From the NCBI GenBank assembly GCA_016199605.1, contig JACQGJ010000637.1:1-20345 (forward strand): a DNA stretch of 20,345 nt, written 5' to 3'. This document shows positions 7,451 to 14,296 of this stretch, piece after piece. This DNA comes from Armatimonadota bacterium (GTDB lineage: Bacteria; Armatimonadota; Abditibacteriia; CG2-30-59-28). Below the pieces are notes generated by a model. It did no database searches. It worked only from the letters and a program-made list of their open reading frames with translations, and was not told where the DNA came from. How positions within the stretch are numbered: the first letter of the stretch is position 1; the number at the start of each line of letters is the position of its first letter. The position numbers and the translations under genes are program-made.

Positions 7451-7474
7451 CAGTTCTTGCCTCCTTGACTCACA

Positions 7475-7612
7475 GGCGTAAAGTTCCTCGATCACTTTTC
7501 CACTTTTGTCCACCACCGTGACGGGGCGATCGATGGTCTGAGAGTCGATCGGGGTTCGTCCAAACTCTCCCATCCAAATCACGGGAGTCGAGTCCAGTAA
7601 CCAGCGCGAGGA
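7475..7612 (-). pseudogene. Relic of a DUF1501-family gene
   Basis: Translating the minus strand downwards from 7612 gives SSRWLLDSTPVIWMGEFGRTP and then IDSQTIDRPVTVVDKSGKVI followed by EELYA. The first block resembles the conserved LLDSTxVVxMGEFGRTP region of DUF1501 proteins. The second resembles the family C-terminus (GID...GRPVxxVDxGxPIxEL). The roughly 60-100 residues that normally separate them are missing, so the fragment looks like a clean internal deletion. An in-frame TGA lies just upstream (7616-7618) and no start codon is available. It occupies most of the gap between hisA and the epimerase. The family match is from memory of motifs, hence moderate confidence. Confidence 0.5.
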
Positions 7613-7617
7613 CTGTC

Positions 7618-7639
7618 ACAGCGCTCTGCAGGGCGCTGT
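7618..7639. repeat. 22-nt near-perfect palindrome
   Basis: ACAGCGC and GCGCTGT flank an inner CTGCAG palindrome; the only imperfection is one T-G pair. It sits 3 bp beyond the stop codon of the minus-strand epimerase, between the DUF1501 relic and that gene. It has no T-tract, so it is a poor intrinsic terminator by itself. A REP-like dispersed element or a transcript-end hairpin shared by the convergent genes are both possible. Confidence 0.5.
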
Positions 7640-7641
7640 CC

Positions 7642-8628
7642 CTATTGGTCCAAATCCGCCACATCAAGTCTGCCCTCTTTCCCGAGCCTCTGGAATGTTT
7701 CGATGGTTCGTTGGGCACCCTCCTCCAATGGAGTCACCGGGAGGTCTCCCAGGTCTTTCCGCAACACTGCATCGTCCAGGTTGGGGGTGATGGGAATCTG
7801 GTTCTCACTGTGCGTAACCAGACCTCGCGCCTCCGGCAAGACGGCTTCAAGGGCGGAAACGATCGCGTCGACGGAGACCACCTGACCGCGCACGTTATAG
7901 GACTTCGCACCGTGGAACTCAGCTTCAGCACATCGGATAAAGGTTTTTGCCACGTCGTCAACGTATTGCATATCAACCTGGCCGCCGAATCGAATCCGGA
8001 AAGGCCTTCCAAGAGCGACGGCCTTCATTGCCTTGGTGGGATCTGATGTTAGGCCAAAGTCTCGTCCGGGTCCGTAAACACTCCACGGCCGGAGACCGAT
8101 GCTGTCAATCCCGTCGTCGAGATGATAGATGATTGCACTCCCCTCGTTGCAGCGCTTGTAGACCCCATAGTGCGTTCGGGGGCGTTGTGGCGCATCGTTG
8201 GGGACAGGGACGTCACCGTAGGCAACGAAATCTTCGGAAGGGCCGTAAACGGCTACCGAACTCGCGAAGACGACTCTCTGCACCTGCCCCTTGGCGGCCT
8301 TCGCAGCTTCGAAGACATTGAGCGTGCCGATGACGTTTACCATCGCGCCCTTCACCGGATCGGCTTTACAGCTCGGCACTTGCAGCCCGGCCAGGTGGAG
8401 AATGTGGGTTATATCGTTGTCGAGCACGACTTGCTTCACTGTTGGTCCGTCGCAGACATCCCCTTCTACAAATGACGCGGCTGCAATCGCTTCAGCTTCC
8501 ATGATCATCCGCATCCGGGAGGGGTCTTCCCGCAGGTCGAAGATGACAACCTGTTCTCCTCGCTCTATGAGGCTCTTCACAATCCACGATCCGATGCAAC
8601 CGTAGGCGCCGGTGACGAGGAACTTCAT
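7642..8628 (-). CDS. NAD-dependent epimerase/dehydratase (extended SDR)
   Basis: A 328-residue extended short-chain dehydrogenase/reductase acting on a nucleotide sugar or sugar-acid substrate that I cannot specify. The nucleotide-binding motif GAYGCIG is at 7-13. HLAGLQVPS follows, with catalytic Ser in VFASSVAVYGPS (about 123-124) and the YxxxK pair Y154 and K158 in THYGVYK. RPWSVYGPGRD and the substrate-side QYVDDVAK are also family features. The ATG at 8626-8628 has AAGGAG six nt upstream, and the protein then starts directly at the Rossmann strand. It is transcribed towards hisA and divergently from amt. A role in cell-surface sugar synthesis or sugar catabolism is plausible, but neither neighbour helps to decide. 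Confidence 0.9.
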   Translation of the reverse strand: MKFLVTGAYGCIGSWIVKSLIERGEQVVIFDLREDPSRMRMIMEAEAIAAASFVEGDVCDGPTVKQVVLDNDITHILHLAGLQVPSCKADPVKGAMVNVIGTLNVFEAAKAAKGQVQRVVFASSVAVYGPSEDFVAYGDVPVPNDAPQRPRTHYGVYKRCNEGSAIIYHLDDGIDSIGLRPWSVYGPGRDFGLTSDPTKAMKAVALGRPFRIRFGGQVDMQYVDDVAKTFIRCAEAEFHGAKSYNVRGQVVSVDAIVSALEAVLPEARGLVTHSENQIPITPNLDDAVLRKDLGDLPVTPLEEGAQRTIETFQRLGKEGRLDVADLDQ

Positions 8629-8643
8629 GTCGCACTCCTTTCT

Positions 8644-8686
8644 GTCGGGCGATGTTCGCCATAGACTTCGTCGGGCGATGTTCGCC
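8644..8686. repeat. Two 17-bp direct repeats, each palindromic
   Basis: GTCGGGCGATGTTCGCC occurs identically at 8644-8660 and 8670-8686, 26 bp start to start. Each copy contains the inverted repeat GGCGA-TGT-TCGCC. They lie just upstream of the epimerase ribosome site and in the divergent region shared with amt, which suggests operator sites or hairpins in the epimerase leader. Confidence 0.65.
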
Positions 8687-8692
8687 GTCGAC

Positions 8693-8799
8693 AGGTTTCG
8701 CTCACCTGCGCCGAAATCCTCCCGAAACCTCAACTTCACTAACAATTAACTTCGAATTGCTCGTCTCGAAACGTCGCCGAAACACGTGTCCGTTAAAAT
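8693..8799 (+). promoter_or_regulatory. Putative amt control region with phased CGAAA boxes
   Basis: CGAAA occurs at 8712, 8723, 8767 and 8778, so the spacings are 11, 44 and 11 bp, all multiples of 11. A perfect inverted repeat, AGGTTTCG (8693-8700) and CGAAACCT (8723-8730), overlaps the first pair. A possible -10 box TAAAAT lies at 8794-8799 with no good -35, and the second CGAAA pair covers the -35 position. This resembles activator-dependent promoters of OmpR/PhoB-type regulators with 11-bp direct repeats. The regulator is unknown. Confidence 0.4.
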
Positions 8800-8838
8800 C
8801 TGGGGTGTTGCACACAACTCTCTCGAGGAGGAAGCTCA

Positions 8839-10542
8839 ATGAACGACAATCCCAAGAGACTACACAAATTCAAGATCGACGCGTCACCCCTGTTGTTGGC
8901 GTTGACCGTACTAATGGTATGCGGAGTCGCTGCCGGAACGGCGGTTTGGGCCGGAGATCCAAGCGGCAGCAAGACAGGCGTGGCCACAGACATTGTCGGA
9001 GCAACCTCCAACTCTCCGGGCACCGAGGACTTCAAGACCTCTGCAAAAGACGAGCCTTTCGCGAACAAGGTTAGCGATGCCGTCGGGCAGAATCGAGTGG
9101 CGATTAACATGGTGTGGGTGTTGATGGCCGGGTTTTTCGTCATGTTCATGCAGGCCGGTTTCGCCCTGGTCGAGACGGGCTTCTGCCGGGCAAAGAACGC
9201 CGCTCACACGATGATGATGAACTTTGCAGTCTACCCTCTCGGTATGTTTGGCTTCTGGGTTGCTGGATTCGCCTTGATGATGGGAGGCGTCGGTGTTGTC
9301 GCGAACCTCGGAGGCACCGCGCCGCTGAACACCGGAGCGGAGTTCAGCCTCAACCTGTTCGGCAAGGAGCATGGGTTGTTCGCCCACAATGGCTTCTTCC
9401 TGTCGGGTGATTCATACGACGTTGGTGTAATGGGGCTCTTCTTATTCCAAATGGTATTCATGGACACCGCCGTGACGATCCCCACCGGGGCAATGGCGGA
9501 ACGTTGGAAATGGGGAGCTTTTGTTGTCTACTCCTTCTTCATGTCGGTGATTCTCTATCCTCTGTTCGGCAACTGGGCCTGGGGCGGCGGCTGGCTGGCT
9601 ACACTCGGGAAGAACTTTGGCCTCGGCCACGGCTACGTTGATTTCGCCGGTTCAGGCGTCGTTCATGCGGTTGGTGGCCTGTGCGGCCTTGCCGGGGCGA
9701 TGGTGCTCGAACCACGTATCGGCAAGTACAACAAAGACGGGAGCGCCAATGCGATTCCCGGTCATCATATCCCGATGGCAATCCTGGGTTGCTTGATCCT
9801 TGCTTTTGGCTGGTTTGGTTTCAATCCTGGAAGCACTCTGGGAGCCTCGGGGGCCGGGAACCTGCGCATTGCGATCATCGCCACAGTGACAATGCTCGCC
9901 GGCACGGGTGGGGCGATTGGTGCGATGCTGTACCTCACGCTTCGCGGGGGGCGGCCAGACCCAACAATGGTAGTCAACGGCCTGCTCGCCGGGCTTGTGG
10001 CCATCACCGCCCCAAGCGGTTTTGTCGGCGCTCCGGCTGCCATGGTCATCGGGTTCATCGCCGGAATCCTCGTTTGCGCGGCAGTGCCGTTTTTTGATAA
10101 AGTGCATGTGGACGATCCGGTTGGCGCAATCTCAGTTCACGGCGTGTGTGGTCTGTGGGGAGTGCTGGCCGTTGGTATCTTTGCTGATGGCACCTTTGGT
10201 GGAGGCTGGAATGGAGTCGACGGAACTGTCAAAGGACTGCTCTATGGAGACCCCCGTCAATTTGTGGCCCAGTTGATCGGGTGCGCGACCCTCGCGGTGT
10301 GGGCCTTCGGGTTTTCCTGGGTTTTCTTCACTGTTCAAAAGAAGGTCATGGGAATCCGTGTGTCCGAAGAAGTCGAGTTGGGGGGACTGGACCTGCCCGA
10401 AGTCGGCGTGTTGGCTTACCCCGATTTTGAGGTGCATGGCGTAGACATTTTGCCCAGCCACTTCGGACCCGCCCGGCTTAGGGAATCTCGTGCGGTTCCA
10501 ACCGGAGCGCCGATTCGCTCGACTGCTGCGGCAAACTCATAA
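8839..10542 (+). CDS. amt: Ammonium transporter, Amt family
   Basis: An inner-membrane channel for ammonium uptake, expected to form trimers. At 567 residues it is longer than the usual 400-450. The excess is an N-terminal signal-like segment (about 16-38, ending VWAGD), a Ser/Thr/Gly-rich linker (about 40-88) and a loop near 150-195. The membrane core begins at VWVLMAGFFVMFMQAGFALVE. The conserved pore residues are D268 and H276 in VDFAGSGVVHAVGG and H434 in SVHGVCGLWG. GWFGFNPGSTL and the cytoplasmic tail GLDLPEVGVLAYPDF are also typical. AGGAGG lies about 8 nt before the ATG. The glnK gene follows closely, the classic arrangement in which P-II plugs the channel when nitrogen is plentiful. 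Confidence 0.96.
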   Translation: MNDNPKRLHKFKIDASPLLLALTVLMVCGVAAGTAVWAGDPSGSKTGVATDIVGATSNSPGTEDFKTSAKDEPFANKVSDAVGQNRVAINMVWVLMAGFFVMFMQAGFALVETGFCRAKNAAHTMMMNFAVYPLGMFGFWVAGFALMMGGVGVVANLGGTAPLNTGAEFSLNLFGKEHGLFAHNGFFLSGDSYDVGVMGLFLFQMVFMDTAVTIPTGAMAERWKWGAFVVYSFFMSVILYPLFGNWAWGGGWLATLGKNFGLGHGYVDFAGSGVVHAVGGLCGLAGAMVLEPRIGKYNKDGSANAIPGHHIPMAILGCLILAFGWFGFNPGSTLGASGAGNLRIAIIATVTMLAGTGGAIGAMLYLTLRGGRPDPTMVVNGLLAGLVAITAPSGFVGAPAAMVIGFIAGILVCAAVPFFDKVHVDDPVGAISVHGVCGLWGVLAVGIFADGTFGGGWNGVDGTVKGLLYGDPRQFVAQLIGCATLAVWAFGFSWVFFTVQKKVMGIRVSEEVELGGLDLPEVGVLAYPDFEVHGVDILPSHFGPARLRESRAVPTGAPIRSTAAANS

Positions 10543-10557
10543 CTGAAGGAGGAAATG

Positions 10558-10896
10558 ATGAAACTCTTGCGGGCAATCATCCGCCCACACAAACTGCAAG
10601 ATGTGAAGACGGCCCTCGCAGACGTAGGCATTGAGGGGATGACCGTCTCCGAAGTGCGCGGCCATGGCCGGCAGCGAGGGCACGTGGAGCGATATCGCGG
10701 ATCGGAATACACGATCGATCTGCTCGCGAAAATCGAGATCGAGGTGGTCGTGATCAATGACCAGGTGGACCGCGCCGTGGAGACGATCCTATCGTCCGCG
10801 AAAACCGGCGAGATCGGCGACGGCAAGATTTTCGTTTTTCCGGTGGAACAAGCCGTTCGCATCCGCACCGGAGAACGAGATCAAGAGGCTCTGTGA
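10558..10896 (+). CDS. glnK: Nitrogen regulatory protein P-II
   Basis: A 112-residue trimeric signal protein that binds ATP/ADP and 2-oxoglutarate and controls AmtB and nitrogen enzymes. The start MKLLRAIIRPHKL matches the family. The T-loop carries Y51 in YRGSEY, the usual uridylylation site. The second signature is TGEIGDGKIFVFPV. I chose the second of two tandem ATGs (10558), which is 5 nt from GGAGG and gives the normal N-terminus; the first ATG (10555) is only 2 nt away. It begins 15 nt after amt stops, so the two are surely co-transcribed. The symbol is given because of linkage to amt; glnB is an alternative name by sequence alone. Confidence 0.95.
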   Translation: MKLLRAIIRPHKLQDVKTALADVGIEGMTVSEVRGHGRQRGHVERYRGSEYTIDLLAKIEIEVVVINDQVDRAVETILSSAKTGEIGDGKIFVFPVEQAVRIRTGERDQEAL

Positions 10897-10970
10897 CGTC
10901 TAACTGGGCTGACGACGGCGTCTGACAGACAAGTTCATTCGGCTTATTCAAGGGAATCGAAGGAGGAACA

Positions 10971-11648
10971 ATGCGCAACACAGTTATGGCAGTGGTTTCG
11001 GTCAGTATCTTGGTCCTGGGGCTGGCGGCCCGTGAAGGCTGGAGCACACCCAATACGTTGGTGGCCTTCCCCGGCGCCGACATCTACGGTACCGGCAAGG
11101 TCCACCTCGACGTGGACACCTACTCGACCCGAGGGGTCACGATGGATTTCCCCACTTACTTCGGGTTGGAGTTTGGTCTCGGCAAGGCTGAAGTTGGCTT
11201 TGACGTCCTGGGGGGACAAAACGCGGGAGACAAACCAGTGCTGCTGAATGGGAAAGTGCTGCTCACCGAAGATCAGAAGCAGGGCTTCCGAGTTGTCGCC
11301 GGCGCGTTCAATGTGGGCCAGTCATCCCAGCCGTTGGCCTTCAACGTAGTCTACGTTACGGCAGCAAAATCGACTCCCGTAGGTCGCTTTCATCTGGGGG
11401 TAATGCATGGCAGCAAAACCAAGTTGGTTAAGGATGAAACGGCCCTCCACGCTGCGTTCGATCGCCCCCTCACCAAGAAGTGGAGCTTTGCCGTAGACGC
11501 ATGCACAGGCAAGAGCGCCATCGGGAGCGTGAATCCAGGGGTTTACTACTACCTTACGCCGAACTCCGATATCCTTGTCGGGTGGAATCGATACAACGAC
11601 CGCACGCTGAGCGACACCCTTTATGCGGCCTATGACCTGACTTGGTGA
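10971..11648 (+). CDS. Exported beta-barrel-like protein linked to amt-glnK
   Basis: A 225-residue protein I do not recognise as a named family. Residues 1 to about 25 are a signal peptide (a hydrophobic VMAVVSVSILVLGLAA stretch). The rest alternates polar and apolar residues in repeated short strands with Gly and Asp/Asn turns (GLEFGLGKAEVGFDVLGG, FNVVYVTAA, RFHLGVMHG, PGVYYYLTPNSDILVGW). The C-terminus is YAAYDLTW, and a terminal aromatic residue is the usual outer-membrane barrel signal. It has a good AAGGAGG ribosome site and lies 74 nt after glnK, in the same direction. An outer-membrane pore or sensor working with ammonium uptake is an inference from position only. A periplasmic beta protein is the alternative. 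Confidence 0.7.
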   Translation: MRNTVMAVVSVSILVLGLAAREGWSTPNTLVAFPGADIYGTGKVHLDVDTYSTRGVTMDFPTYFGLEFGLGKAEVGFDVLGGQNAGDKPVLLNGKVLLTEDQKQGFRVVAGAFNVGQSSQPLAFNVVYVTAAKSTPVGRFHLGVMHGSKTKLVKDETALHAAFDRPLTKKWSFAVDACTGKSAIGSVNPGVYYYLTPNSDILVGWNRYNDRTLSDTLYAAYDLTW

Positions 11649-11701
11649 GAATTAATTCCGCTTTAGCTTGAGCGCTTCTCTCAGAGCGGGCCCTGCAAGG
11701 T

Positions 11702-11765
11702 GAGGGCGAGGCTCCCGCCGAGCCGCTGGACCCCGGGTATTCGGCTCAGCAGGAGCTTCGCCCTC
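11702..11765. repeat. 64-nt composite palindrome (REP-like hairpin)
   Basis: The outer arms GAGGGCGAGGCTCC (11702-11715) and GGAGCTTCGCCCTC (11752-11765) pair over 14 positions with one G-U. A symmetric 4x4 internal loop follows, then a 6-bp stem GAGCCG (11720-11725) and CGGCTC (11742-11747), closed by a 16-nt loop holding CCCCGGG. The regular build suggests a dispersed palindromic element rather than chance. Confidence 0.6.
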
Positions 11766-11911
11766 CCCATTAGGCGTCACGAAAAAGGGCTTTTGGGACA
11801 CACTCTCCGCCGAACGCCCGGGTTGGCTTTGCGCCGATCCGGGCGTGTCTGTCCGTGTGAAGAACGAACGGGAGAACTCCTGGGTTCCAGTTGTTTCTCA
11901 CTCGGTCCTCG

Positions 11912-11940
11912 TTGCACCGACCGTTTGGGGTTGTTAGAAT
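11912..11940 (+). promoter_or_regulatory. Sigma70-type promoter for alr
   Basis: TTGCAC (11912-11917) and TAGAAT (11935-11940) are separated by 17 nt. The predicted start near 11947 gives a leader of about 40 nt to the alr ATG, and places the two upstream hairpins outside the transcript. Confidence 0.55.
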
Positions 11941-11987
11941 GGGATGGGCCAGGAGAGGTCACAGCCTGCGAGCCCGCTCAGGAACCC

Positions 11988-13127
11988 ATGACTCAGATCT
12001 ACAGCGAAGAAGGAATCATCCAACGGCCAACGGTCGTTGATATCGACGTCGCGGCCCTGCGGCACAACGTCCAGTGTGCTCGATCTCTTGTCGGCGACAG
12101 GCCCCTCATGGGCATCGTTAAGGCAAACGCTTACGGACACGGCCTTGTGCGCACGTCTCAGGAGTTCTTGCGCTGCGGCGTGGACCAGCTCGGAGTCGCC
12201 TTTCTCGAGGAGGGCATCGTCCTACGCAAAGCCGGTCTCCGAGCGCCTATCCTGGTCCTCGGGGGAATTCTCAGTGAACAGATCGCGCACTACCTCGAAT
12301 ACGATCTGATGATCACGGCGCCCTCGGTCTTCAAGCTGGAACAGATAGAGGAGACAGCCGCCGGCAATGGGGAACGAGCCAAGGTCCACCTGAAAATAGA
12401 CACTGGACTGGAGCGGATCGGCGTCCACCATGACCATGCCCACGAGCTTTTCGAAGCTGCCGTAGCCGCCAGGCATTGTGATCTCTGCGGTGTGTTCTCG
12501 CACTTTGCCGACGCCCACGCGGCGGATGGGACCTACACCGCGCTCCAGCTTGAGCGGTTCCTCGAAGCGCTGGAGTTCTTCCCACGGCATTCGCTGCCCA
12601 CTCCTCCACGTCACATCGCCAACTCGGGCGCCATCCTCCAGCACCCCGAAACGTTTCTCGACATGGTTCGGCCAGGGATTATGCTGTATGGGGTCTATCC
12701 TTCAGAAGAAACCCGGAGATCGGCTGAACTTAGGCCCTCACTGTCCCTCAGAACAAGAGTCGTATACTTCAAGGTTGTCCGTCAAGGCTCGCGGGTTGGG
12801 TATGATGGAACGTGGACTGCCCCCGAGGATACTCGCGTAGTCACCTTGCCGGTCGGCTATGGTGACGGGTACCGGCGTGCGCTCTCAAACAAAGGCTCCG
12901 TTTTGATCAACGGGAGAAAGTATCCCATCGTGGGGAACATCTCCATGGATCAACTGATGGTCAGCATCGGGCAAGACTCGGCCCACAACAACGAAGAGGC
13001 AGTGTTGATCGGGACCCAGGGGAAGGAGTGCATTACCTGCGAGCAGGTTGCCTATCTCGCAGGCACGAGTCCCTACGAGGTCCTCGTTGGGATCAACACT
13101 CGAGTACCTCGGAGATACATCGACTGA
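11988..13127 (+). CDS. alr: Alanine racemase
   Basis: A PLP enzyme that interconverts L- and D-alanine for peptidoglycan synthesis. It is 379 residues from the chosen ATG, the usual size. The PLP lysine is K45 in GIVKANAYGHG. KIDTGLERIG, HIANSGAIL and VRPGIMLYGVYP follow. The second catalytic base is Y272 in RVGYDGTW, and the C-terminal domain carries PVGYGDGYRRALSNKGSVLI and GNISMDQ (Ser where many family members have Cys). The reading frame is open for 288 nt further upstream, but that part lacks similarity, and the promoter at 11912-11940 lies within it, so the ATG at 11988 is preferred; AGGAA sits about 4 nt before it. It converges on acuC with a 7-bp gap. Confidence 0.96.
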   Translation: MTQIYSEEGIIQRPTVVDIDVAALRHNVQCARSLVGDRPLMGIVKANAYGHGLVRTSQEFLRCGVDQLGVAFLEEGIVLRKAGLRAPILVLGGILSEQIAHYLEYDLMITAPSVFKLEQIEETAAGNGERAKVHLKIDTGLERIGVHHDHAHELFEAAVAARHCDLCGVFSHFADAHAADGTYTALQLERFLEALEFFPRHSLPTPPRHIANSGAILQHPETFLDMVRPGIMLYGVYPSEETRRSAELRPSLSLRTRVVYFKVVRQGSRVGYDGTWTAPEDTRVVTLPVGYGDGYRRALSNKGSVLINGRKYPIVGNISMDQLMVSIGQDSAHNNEEAVLIGTQGKECITCEQVAYLAGTSPYEVLVGINTRVPRRYID

Positions 13128-13134
13128 AGACGCA

Positions 13135-14286
13135 TCAGGCGGGGAGAACCTTGGGCAGGACTTCCTTCTCCAGGTACTTCACGACACGCTCCGCCTCCCG
13201 TCGGCAGGCCCCCGATTCGAGGGAATGGTACGGTTCATCACGGAGTCGCTTCAGTCCCTCAAACTCAGGACATGAGGACTTGAGGTCGAGGCGATCCACC
13301 ACGGCAAGAAACTCCCCCGGCAACTCATCGCTGACTTCAGCGCCAGCCATCAAGGCCCATGCAAGGGTCCAGGCGCGAGGCACATTCCCCACTCGATACC
13401 CTCCTCCGCCAAGAGCAATCCAACGTCCTCCTGCCAGTTCCTTGATACGTTGAACCATCCTGCAGAACCCATTCGTGGTGAGGTCGAGATGGGTGAGAGG
13501 GTCCGTGTGAAACGTATCGCAACCAAGTTGGCTGACGATGAAGTCCGGCTTGAAGGCTTGCACGAAAGTCGGCACGATCTTCTCAAAAGCCCAGCAAAAC
13601 ACCTCATCGTCGGTGCAGGGCAACAGAGGGACATTTACGGAATACCCCTCCCCTACCCCTCTGCCCGTTTCGGTCTCGAATCCGGTGCCGGGGAACAAGT
13701 ATCTCCCGCTTTCGTGCAGGGAAATGGTCAGCACACGATCCGTCTCGTAGAAGAGCCACTGAACGCCATCTCCGTGGTGGGCATCGATGTCGACGTAGGC
13801 GACCCGGTGCCCTTGATCCACGAGCCACTGTATGGCCGCTGCCGGATCGTTGAGGTAGCAGAAACCAGAAGCTTTGTGTTCCTGAGCGTGATGCAGACCT
13901 CCGGCGATGTTGAACCCCACCTCGACGGCGCCTTGATGGACCGCTTCCGCGCACTGTATCGACGCGCCTGCGGACAGCAGCGACAATTGCCAGACGCCTG
14001 GGATGATCGGGCAATCCTGCGAGCCCAGCCCATACCGGTAGGCTCCCGGTGAGTGCATACCGCCGTTGAGGGTTTGAAGAGCCTCGAGGTAATCCTCGTC
14101 GTGAATCCTTCGAAGAGCGGTCTCCTTCGCGGGAAGGGCTTCAGCCTGCAAAACTCCCGGTCGGTCGAGCAGTCCATAGGCGTCTATGAGGTCACGTGTC
14201 AGTGCGAGGCGAATCAGCTTCATCGGGTGGGACTCGCCCATACTGTACTGGGGAAAACGATCGGAGTAAACAAACAGCGCCGACAT
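13135..14286 (-). CDS. acuC: AcuC-type deacetylase, histone-deacetylase superfamily
   Basis: A zinc-dependent deacetylase of 383 residues. In Bacillus, AcuC deacetylates acetyl-CoA synthetase; other relatives act on acetyl-lysines or acetylpolyamines. The tandem His pair is H132-H133 in GGLHHAQEHKASGFCYLND. The zinc ligands are D168 and H170 in YVDIDAHHGDG and D257 in GCDTFHTDPL. The catalytic Tyr is Y297 in LGGGGYRVGN. All are intact. The start MSALFVYSDRFPQYSMGESHP is typical of AcuC, with AGGAAGG just upstream of the ATG. It begins 10 nt after the methyltransferase stops, so the two form an operon. No acetoin or acetyl-CoA synthetase genes are nearby, so the target is open and the symbol reflects family membership. 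Confidence 0.88.
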   Translation of the reverse strand: MSALFVYSDRFPQYSMGESHPMKLIRLALTRDLIDAYGLLDRPGVLQAEALPAKETALRRIHDEDYLEALQTLNGGMHSPGAYRYGLGSQDCPIIPGVWQLSLLSAGASIQCAEAVHQGAVEVGFNIAGGLHHAQEHKASGFCYLNDPAAAIQWLVDQGHRVAYVDIDAHHGDGVQWLFYETDRVLTISLHESGRYLFPGTGFETETGRGVGEGYSVNVPLLPCTDDEVFCWAFEKIVPTFVQAFKPDFIVSQLGCDTFHTDPLTHLDLTTNGFCRMVQRIKELAGGRWIALGGGGYRVGNVPRAWTLAWALMAGAEVSDELPGEFLAVVDRLDLKSSCPEFEGLKRLRDEPYHSLESGACRREAERVVKYLEKEVLPKVLPA

Positions 14287-14296
14287 TAAGCCTTCC

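Larger units (their letters stand above)
11649..11987. other. 339-bp intergenic stretch with two hairpins and a promoter
   Basis: No gene is supported here: the in-frame extension upstream of alr translates to a low-complexity, Arg/Pro/Leu-rich sequence with no resemblance to racemases. It contains the composite hairpin at 11702-11765, a second inverted repeat with 8-bp arms ACGCCCGG (11814-11821) and CCGGGCGT (11839-11846), and the alr promoter at 11912-11940. Neither hairpin is followed by a T-tract. Confidence 0.6.

Noticed and set aside
8640..8838. Sigma54 (-24/-12) promoter for amt
   Set aside because: GG-N10-GC with TGGCAC/TTGC context was sought; the closest strings (TCGGGCGATGTTCGC and TGGGGTGTTGCA) have the wrong spacing.
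10897..10970. Terminator between glnK and the barrel-like gene
   Set aside because: CTGTGACG and CGTCTGACAG pair only with a 2-nt bulge over a long loop, and no T-tract follows, so read-through is more likely.
11700..11987. 96-residue N-terminal extension of alanine racemase
   Set aside because: The frame is open, but it runs through the 64-nt palindrome and the alr promoter and does not resemble any racemase N-terminus.
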